A DNA stretch of 64,000 bases from Candidatus Hermodarchaeota archaeon (lineage in GTDB: Archaea; Asgardarchaeota; Hermodarchaeia; Hermodarchaeales; Hermodarchaeaceae): assembly GCA_016839805.1 (NCBI GenBank), contig JAEOTO010000032.1:52232-116231 (forward strand). The letters are read 5' to 3'. The notes under the pieces were generated by a model, which was given only the letters and a program-made list of their open reading frames with translations, was not told the origin of the DNA and made no database searches. A program made the translations under genes and the position numbers. Positions 58,735 through 64,000 of the stretch are shown in pieces. How positions within the stretch are numbered: the first letter of the stretch is position 1; each line of letters starts with the position of its first letter.

Positions 58735-59385
58735 ATGTCCAAATTACTCACCCTCAAAGAAGGAACTCTTCTAACAAGACTTGCTCGCCAGGCAATTGAA
58801 AGCTTCATTCGTGACAAAAAACAACTAGAATTACCGAAGATTGACTCAGAAGCCTTACATGAAAGTCGGGGTGTTTTTGTTACATTAAAGAAACAGAACC
58901 CTCAGGCAAAGGAAGAGTGGATGCTGAGGGGCTGTATAGGTAGATTACAATCTGGACCTACTAACCGTTTGGATCCGATCTCTTTGCTTGAAGCAACACG
59001 GCAAGCCGCTTTAAGTTCAGCCCTCGACGATCCACGATTCCCAGCAGTTCAGGTTGACGAACTTGAATTAATTCTAGTTGAAGTGAGCGTCCTGACGAAA
59101 CCTGAACTCCTCACCTTAACTGACCGGACAAAACTGGTAGACCAAATTGAGATTGGAAAAGATGGATTGATAATTGAAGGAAAAGGATGGCACCGGGGAT
59201 TGCTTCTTCCTCAAGTTGCACCTGAGCAAGGTTGGAATGCAAAAGAGTTCCTCCAAGGCTGTTGTCAAAAAGCAGGATTGCCAATAGATAGTTATTTGGA
59301 TTCCAATGTGAAGGTTCTTAAATTTCAAGCCCAGATTTTCGCTGAAACCAGTGTAAACGGAGAGGTTATTGAACGGTCCTTCTAA
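58735..59385 (+). CDS. AMMECR1 domain protein
   Basis: 216 residues. Hallmark WMLRGCIGRLQ (about 62-73) with the AMMECR1 signature LRGCIG, then QAALSSALDDPRFPAVQVDE, VSVLTKPE and LLLPQVAPEQGWNAKEFLQ. Conserved across archaea and eukaryotes; often near MEMO1/AMMECR genes; function unknown. Same strand as the CBS gene, likely cotranscribed. Confidence 0.94.
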   Translation: MSKLLTLKEGTLLTRLARQAIESFIRDKKQLELPKIDSEALHESRGVFVTLKKQNPQAKEEWMLRGCIGRLQSGPTNRLDPISLLEATRQAALSSALDDPRFPAVQVDELELILVEVSVLTKPELLTLTDRTKLVDQIEIGKDGLIIEGKGWHRGLLLPQVAPEQGWNAKEFLQGCCQKAGLPIDSYLDSNVKVLKFQAQIFAETSVNGEVIERSF

Positions 59386-59387
59386 TG

Positions 59388-59843
59388 CTACTTAGTACTT
59401 GTCGGAATTGGGGGCGTATTGTTTACTTCGTCAAGTACCATAAGTGTGTTGATACTAGTGATACCAGGAATTTTTGATAACGATTTTTGAAGAATAGAAG
59501 CAAAATCAGAAACATCACTCGCAATAAGTCGAACAACCAAATCGACAGTTCCCGCAGTTTTTGTTATTGACAAAATTTGAGGTATCTTATGCAGTTGCTT
59601 GGAAACCGTGTCTGCTCTACCATGTTCCGTGCGGACGAGGAGAAGCGATTGTATTGGCCAACCAATCTTCGCCCAATCCAATTCAACACCGAGTCTAGTG
59701 ATTATTCCCCGATTGACAAGGCTGTTAATACGATTGCGCGCTGCAGTAGCACTGAGCCCTACGCTTCGTCCCAATTCAGAGAAGGATATTCGTGAATTGG
59801 ATTGCAATACTTCTAGAATCTGCTGATCCACTTCATCCAACAT
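59388..59843 (-). CDS. Lrp/AsnC-family regulator
   Basis: 151 residues. HTH: DEVDQQILEVLQSNSRISFS, then SATAARNRINSLVNRG, and a C-terminal RAM domain (QSLLLVRTEHG, TAGTVDLVVRLIA). Second Lrp-type regulator in the window. Convergent with the AMMECR1 gene (3-base gap) and divergent from the CCA-adding enzyme. Confidence 0.9.
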   Translation of the reverse strand: MLDEVDQQILEVLQSNSRISFSELGRSVGLSATAARNRINSLVNRGIITRLGVELDWAKIGWPIQSLLLVRTEHGRADTVSKQLHKIPQILSITKTAGTVDLVVRLIASDVSDFASILQKSLSKIPGITSINTLMVLDEVNNTPPIPTSTK

Positions 59844-59913
59844 GTTAATCGGGGCTCCCTCAAAATAGTCTTGTTACGAGTGCTTAAAAGCATAGTCGCC
59901 CAGAATTCAATCA

Positions 59914-61344
59914 ATGTTTTCGCTACAAAAAATTAGAAGTAGAATATTGGATCAAATTCGCCCCACCAAGTTGGAGATCGATGAAAGTTTCCGAGTTTAT
60001 ACGAAAATAAAAGAAAGCATTCAACGTGTAGCGAAAGATCGGAAACTTGCTCTTGCATTTATTGAACTTGAAGGGTCATCGGGACGAAAACAGACTCAAC
60101 TTCGAAGCTGGCGCGAACTAGATATATTCATTGGATTATCCCCATCCATTTTGCCGAAATCAATCGAGTTAGAAAAGCCCAAGAAACACCTCGTTAGAAA
60201 ACTCTTCAAAAAACTCGTAAAAGAGGTAGCAATTGTCGCAGCTCAAAAAGTCGGAGCACAAACCGAAAATATTGCCTATTCTGAGCATCCATACGTTTCC
60301 ATAAATTTAGACAAGTATCTGGTGGACGTAGTATTTTGTTTTGATCTTACGCCGGAATATATTATGGAAAATGGACCAATTACCGCTGTTGATCGAACTC
60401 CTCATCATTCGCGCTTCGTTGATGCAAACCTGACACAACAACAACGTGATGATGTGCGTATTTTCAAAGCATTTTGTCATTCAATATTTGTCTATGGAGA
60501 TTCGAGCCCGGTTGGACGTAGTGGCTTTACTGGTTTTAGTACAGAGATGTTTATCTATCATTCAAAAAACATCGATTCTGCCTTCGATTTTCTTTCTCAA
60601 TCTCCAACAATCTGTCTGGACTTTTTTGGTCGTTCCTCACAAGAATTGCAGAAAGATTTTCCTAAAGACTTCTTAATTATCACGGACCCTACAGACGCAA
60701 ATCGAAATATTGCCTCAAGTATTTCACAACGTGCTTATCGATTTGCTCAGCATAACGCGCAACAATTACATAAACAACCTTCTAGTACTTTTTTCCAAAG
60801 ACAACCGATTCCTATTCTTTCAACAAAAGAGCTTGCGCAACTGACTTCAAATTATTATGTAATTGAATTCTACGATGAAACGACCTGGCATTATACGAAA
60901 ACGCGTGATAAACTCTATCGATATTTTACAAAATTACAGAAAGCCCTTAGATGTGAACCCACTGGTGAATTACGGTTTGGAGCAGTTACGTTCGAAGAAG
61001 TATTTCAACCTCCAATTTTTGCCATTGCCCTTCATGTGGAAAAAAGTGAAATTAAAGACTCCTATGTTCGAATTGGCCCACCAGCGGATTTTATCGAGGG
61101 AGTAGAACGCTTTACGGAAAAACACCCGGATGCAGTTTTAGTAAACGGGAGATACAATGCTAAAATCACAAGAACCGTTACAGACGCTGAACAAGCCCTC
61201 CGCCAATATTTCGCGGAAAACCTACTATCACCCAAGTTATCACTAATAGATATTACAAATCATGGGACAACAAAAATTGGAAAACAATCATTATGGATCT
61301 TGAAAAACGCTATTCAGCCCTTTGTCAATCCAAATATTGAATGA
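59914..61344 (+). CDS. cca: CCA-adding tRNA nucleotidyltransferase (archaeal class I)
   Basis: 476 residues. Nucleotidyltransferase signature GSSGRKQTQLRSWRELDIFI near residue 50-72 with the D-x-D-like acidic pair, then VDVVFCFDLTPEY, TAVDRTPHHSRFVD, QRDDVRIFKAFC and GRSGFTGFSTEMFI, which match archaeal class I CCA enzymes. It repairs or adds CCA. Both tRNAs in this window already encode CCA, so its role may be mainly repair and other tRNAs. Confidence 0.95.
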   Translation: MFSLQKIRSRILDQIRPTKLEIDESFRVYTKIKESIQRVAKDRKLALAFIELEGSSGRKQTQLRSWRELDIFIGLSPSILPKSIELEKPKKHLVRKLFKKLVKEVAIVAAQKVGAQTENIAYSEHPYVSINLDKYLVDVVFCFDLTPEYIMENGPITAVDRTPHHSRFVDANLTQQQRDDVRIFKAFCHSIFVYGDSSPVGRSGFTGFSTEMFIYHSKNIDSAFDFLSQSPTICLDFFGRSSQELQKDFPKDFLIITDPTDANRNIASSISQRAYRFAQHNAQQLHKQPSSTFFQRQPIPILSTKELAQLTSNYYVIEFYDETTWHYTKTRDKLYRYFTKLQKALRCEPTGELRFGAVTFEEVFQPPIFAIALHVEKSEIKDSYVRIGPPADFIEGVERFTEKHPDAVLVNGRYNAKITRTVTDAEQALRQYFAENLLSPKLSLIDITNHGTTKIGKQSLWILKNAIQPFVNPNIE

Positions 61345-61363
61345 CAAAATATTAACTAAATTT

Positions 61364-61753
61364 CTACTTCTTTTTTGCTTCATAGACATGAATACTAGTT
61401 TTAGTTTTTTTCTGTAATGGAGTCTCAAAAAACGCGATGATGTCATCCCCTGAAGCATTAGCTAGTTTCTCATCGTCCACAGCTACTAGTCTGAGTGCTC
61501 CATATGCGTATTCAAATAGTCCTGTAACGTTGTGAACCTGATTATCTGTGGTGGCGTATTCGACAAGAACAAAACTTGAAGACAGCTTATTCAAACCCTC
61601 AGGAGACTTGACTTCAAAGTTCATCATGTGAGTTTTGGAAATTTCCTTCAATTCGTTTATGAACTTAGGTCGAATCATTTTTGCGCCGGTTTTATCAAGA
61701 ACGTCAGTTAGAACTCGTTCTGATGATTTAAGTCGAATATGCCAATCGCCCAC
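61364..61753 (-). CDS. hypothetical protein
   Basis: 129 residues, no family recognised. Mostly alpha/beta with no membrane segment: WHIRLKSSERVLTDVLDK, then FVLVEYATTDNQVHNVTGLF, GALRLVAVDDEKL, and a basic tail (EAKKK). Convergent with cca (19-base gap) and divergent from iorA. Confidence 0.7.
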   Translation of the reverse strand: MGDWHIRLKSSERVLTDVLDKTGAKMIRPKFINELKEISKTHMMNFEVKSPEGLNKLSSSFVLVEYATTDNQVHNVTGLFEYAYGALRLVAVDDEKLANASGDDIIAFFETPLQKKTKTSIHVYEAKKK

Positions 61754-61830
61754 TGGAATCCACCCTTTGCTATAAATTACAAACTGTAAAATAGTAAAGT
61801 GTAACTCCGTTTTAACGATTTGGCAAGTCG

Positions 61831-63723
61831 GTGAAACTCATGGATATCGCTGAGATTCTAACAAAAGACGAACCTGGTAAACGTCATCTCCTTCTTGGAA
61901 ACGAAGCAATTGCTCGAGGTGCCATCGAAGCGGGATTAGAACTCGCATCAACCTATCCAGGTACGCCTTCGTCTGAGATAGGTGATAGTTTATTCCGGGC
62001 AGTTAAGCAAGGAAAATACTTCTTCGAATATTGCACCAACGAAAAGGTTGCCATGGAGGTTGCAGGTGCCGCAGCAGTAGCTAACGCTCGATCTCTTGTT
62101 ATCATGAAACATGTGGGACTCAATGTAGCATCAGACGCGTTTATGACATTGAATTACATTGGTGTACGTGCAGGGCTTGTTATTGTATCAGCTGATGACC
62201 CAGGGTGTTGGAGTTCCCAAAATGAACAGGATAATCGTCTCTACGCAATGCTTGGCGACACTATGATGCTTGAACCAGCGGATCCTCAAGAAGCCAAAGA
62301 AATGACAATTGCAGCCTTTGATCTTTCTGAAGAACTCGAACAACCTGTTTTACTTCGCGTCACAACTCGAGTGAGCCATACTCGAGCAGGAGTTGAGTTG
62401 GGGCCCATTCGCGAACCAAGGAATAATCCCAATTTTGAACGAGATCCCTTTCGATTCGTCACCGTTCCTTCTGTTGCCCGAATACGGCATCCAATTTTGG
62501 TTGAAAAAGTAAAACAAGCCACTGAACTATCAGAAAAAAGTGAATGGAACAGAATTTATGATAAAGGAAGGCTAGGAATAATTACGTCAGGTGTTAGTTT
62601 TAACTATGTTATGGAAGCCCTGGAAGCTCTTCAGATTAAAGCAGCCATTTTCAAGATAGGAATGACCTATCCGCTACCTAAAAAGAAACTCCAAAAATTC
62701 ATTGCTTCAAAGGAACAGGTGATTGTCGTTGAAGAGTTGAAGCCATACCTTGAGAATCACGCACGAGCTTTTTCGCAGGAAGAGAGTATAATCACACCAA
62801 TTTTAGGAAAAAGCCAGGGGTACTTCTCAGAAATTGGTGAACTCAGTCCTCGAAAAGTTATGGAGGGAATAGCTCAAGCACTAGGCAAAGAGATTCCACC
62901 AGATTTCCGTGCAATCGATGAAAAATTCTCTGAAGACCTAGTTGAATCTCCTCCCCGACCTCCAATTCTTTGTGCCGGATGTCCTCACAGAGCCACCTTC
63001 TACGAAGTTGCAACAGCCACTGGACGAAAAGGTGTTTACCCAACAGACATTGGTTGTTACACTCTGGCCATTCAACCTCCTCTTGAGATGGCAGATCTCT
63101 TACTTTGTATGGGTTCAAGCATAGGTACTTCTTGTGGGCTAACAGCTGTTCTGGATAAACCCATTATTGGGGCAATCGGTGACTCCACATTTTTCCATTC
63201 AGGAATTCCAGGACTAGTTAATGCCGTCTACAATCAACACCCTGTAAAAATTATTGTTGTTGATAATCACACAACAGCAATGACGGGTCATCAACCTCAC
63301 CCCGGAACAGGGATTACTGGAATGGGAGTTAAAGGACAAGGGATAAGCATTGAAGAAGTAGCACGAGGAGTTGGGATTCAATTTGTCAAAGTTATTAATC
63401 CCCTTAAAGTCAAGGAATCTATAAGAGCCATTCGTGAAGCTGTTTCATTTGATGGCCCTGCTGTAATTATTTCAAGAAGCCCCTGTGCTCTTGTCGAAAG
63501 AGCGAGAAAACGCCGTGAGAATGAACCGATTATTCCTTATGAGGTAAATCCAGAGGTTTGCCAAGGATGTCGGGTCTGCATAGATAAACTTGGTTGTGCT
63601 GCAGCTATTTGGGAAGGGGAACATGCTGCAATTGATTCTGATCTCTGCTCTGGCTGTGGAGTCTGTGCAGAAATTTGTCCGTATAAGGCAATTCGGGAAA
63701 TTGAGATCAATGAAAGAGTTTAA
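61831..63723 (+). CDS. iorA: indolepyruvate ferredoxin oxidoreductase, alpha subunit
   Basis: 630 residues; GTG 61831 or ATG 61840. TPP-enzyme domains: LGNEAIARGAIEAGLELASTYPG at the N-terminus, FEYCTNEKVAMEVA, LCAGCPHRATF, and GDSTFFHSGIPGLVNA with the TPP Gly-Asp motif. Two C-terminal 4Fe-4S ferredoxin motifs: VCQGCRVCIDKLGC and CSGCGVCAEICP. It oxidises aryl-pyruvates to aryl-acetyl-CoA, reducing ferredoxin. iorB overlaps its end by 14 bases. Confidence 0.97.
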   Translation: MKLMDIAEILTKDEPGKRHLLLGNEAIARGAIEAGLELASTYPGTPSSEIGDSLFRAVKQGKYFFEYCTNEKVAMEVAGAAAVANARSLVIMKHVGLNVASDAFMTLNYIGVRAGLVIVSADDPGCWSSQNEQDNRLYAMLGDTMMLEPADPQEAKEMTIAAFDLSEELEQPVLLRVTTRVSHTRAGVELGPIREPRNNPNFERDPFRFVTVPSVARIRHPILVEKVKQATELSEKSEWNRIYDKGRLGIITSGVSFNYVMEALEALQIKAAIFKIGMTYPLPKKKLQKFIASKEQVIVVEELKPYLENHARAFSQEESIITPILGKSQGYFSEIGELSPRKVMEGIAQALGKEIPPDFRAIDEKFSEDLVESPPRPPILCAGCPHRATFYEVATATGRKGVYPTDIGCYTLAIQPPLEMADLLLCMGSSIGTSCGLTAVLDKPIIGAIGDSTFFHSGIPGLVNAVYNQHPVKIIVVDNHTTAMTGHQPHPGTGITGMGVKGQGISIEEVARGVGIQFVKVINPLKVKESIRAIREAVSFDGPAVIISRSPCALVERARKRRENEPIIPYEVNPEVCQGCRVCIDKLGCAAAIWEGEHAAIDSDLCSGCGVCAEICPYKAIREIEINERV

Positions 63724-64000
63724 CATAATGTTCACAGGTGTCGGTGGTACTGGTGTTCTGACCGCCGCTCGGGTTTTAGCAACTGCGGCACTCATTGAAG
63801 GACAAAACGTTAGAATGGGAGAAATTCATGGTATGGCACAACGGGGAGGAGCGGTCAACTGCACGATTCGAATCGGATCATCCGTTCATGGACCTATTGT
63901 TCCAACGGGTAAAGCAGATGTACTTCTAAGTGTTGAGCCTGTTGAAGCCCTGCGAAACGTTGATCGTATTATGCCAACAGGGACCATAATTGTTGGACAA
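63710..64000 (+). CDS. iorB: indolepyruvate ferredoxin oxidoreductase, beta subunit (cut by window end)
   Basis: 97 residues lie in the window. N-terminus MKEFNIMFTGVGGTGVLTA matches the pyruvate/ketoisovalerate gamma-like domain; then GEIHGMAQRGGAVNCTIRIG with the family RGG site. The first ATG (63710) overlaps iorA by 14 bases; Met7 (63728) is an alternative. Completes the IorAB pair with iorA. Confidence 0.95.
   Translation, partial: MKEFNIMFTGVGGTGVLTAARVLATAALIEGQNVRMGEIHGMAQRGGAVNCTIRIGSSVHGPIVPTGKADVLLSVEPVEALRNVDRIMPTGTIIVGQ

Noticed and set aside
1..64000. CRISPR arrays, insertion sequences, prophage or rRNA genes
   Set aside because: No regularly spaced repeats, transposase-like or integrase-like genes or rRNA segments were seen.

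Overview
The window is archaeal and most likely from an Asgard archaeon; Heimdallarchaeia-like is a guess. It encodes TFB, Orc1/Cdc6, GINS23, MCM, Hel308, NOP5, fibrillarin, Gar1, SRP19, S8e and S30e-like proteins, HerA-NurA and NucS. It also has a Rab-like GTPase, an MglA-like GTPase set among roadblock proteins and an EMC6-like membrane protein, a mix typical of Asgard genomes. Coding is dense on both strands. Genes often overlap by 1 to 20 bases, and TTG and GTG starts are common. No CRISPR array, insertion sequence, rRNA or integrase was seen, and no stretch above about 250 bases lacks a gene.

Layout. 1-2.7 kb: an AAA ATPase cut by the window edge, an RNA cyclic phosphodiesterase and an NAD-dependent epimerase. 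2.8 kb: tRNA-Pro(GGG) with two introns. 2.95-13.3 kb (minus strand): a replication operon reading orc1/cdc6, gins23, mcm, hel308, histone deacetylase-like; mcm and hel308 each carry a large intein. 13.4-17.6 kb (minus): zinc ribbon protein, glmS, elp3, and an S30e reading frame without a usable start. 17.6-22.8 kb (plus): nop5, flpA, UPF0216, HTH regulator, trm1, rlmE. 22.7-24.9 kb (minus): srp19, gar1, tfb and an RPC34-like Fe-S protein. 24.9-27.4 kb: hypA, rps8e, hypE and a longin-like protein. 27.5-32.4 kb (minus): smc-scpA-scpB. 32.5-35.0 kb: four roadblock-type proteins around one MglA-like GTPase. 35.1-44 kb: cis-prenyltransferase, NYN protein, coiled-coil protein, acdB, GPN GTPase, regulator, lipid kinase, HD protein, nurA-herA. 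44-47.2 kb: tRNA-Ile(UAU) with two introns directly behind ileS. 47.3-64 kb: Rab-like GTPase, nucS, methyltransferase, LSm, DUF460, RIO2, ArsR, A24 peptidase, Lrp/KaiC pair, EMC6-like, rqcH, CBS protein, AMMECR1, Lrp, CCA-adding enzyme, iorAB.

Four things stand out. First, both tRNA genes hold two bulge-helix-bulge introns. The tRNA-Ile resolves to anticodon UAU only under a two-intron model, and its second splice site forms only after the first intron is removed. Second, three conserved genes (gar1, tfb, the NYN gene) have no ATG, GTG or TTG that would give a complete protein, yet have good Shine-Dalgarno sequences in front of near-cognate codons (CTG, ACG, ATA). Third, the S30e frame has no start and is one nucleotide out of frame with the preceding small gene. 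Fourth, a dense roadblock/MglA-type GTPase cluster is present. All calls are from reading the sequence; no database search was run.
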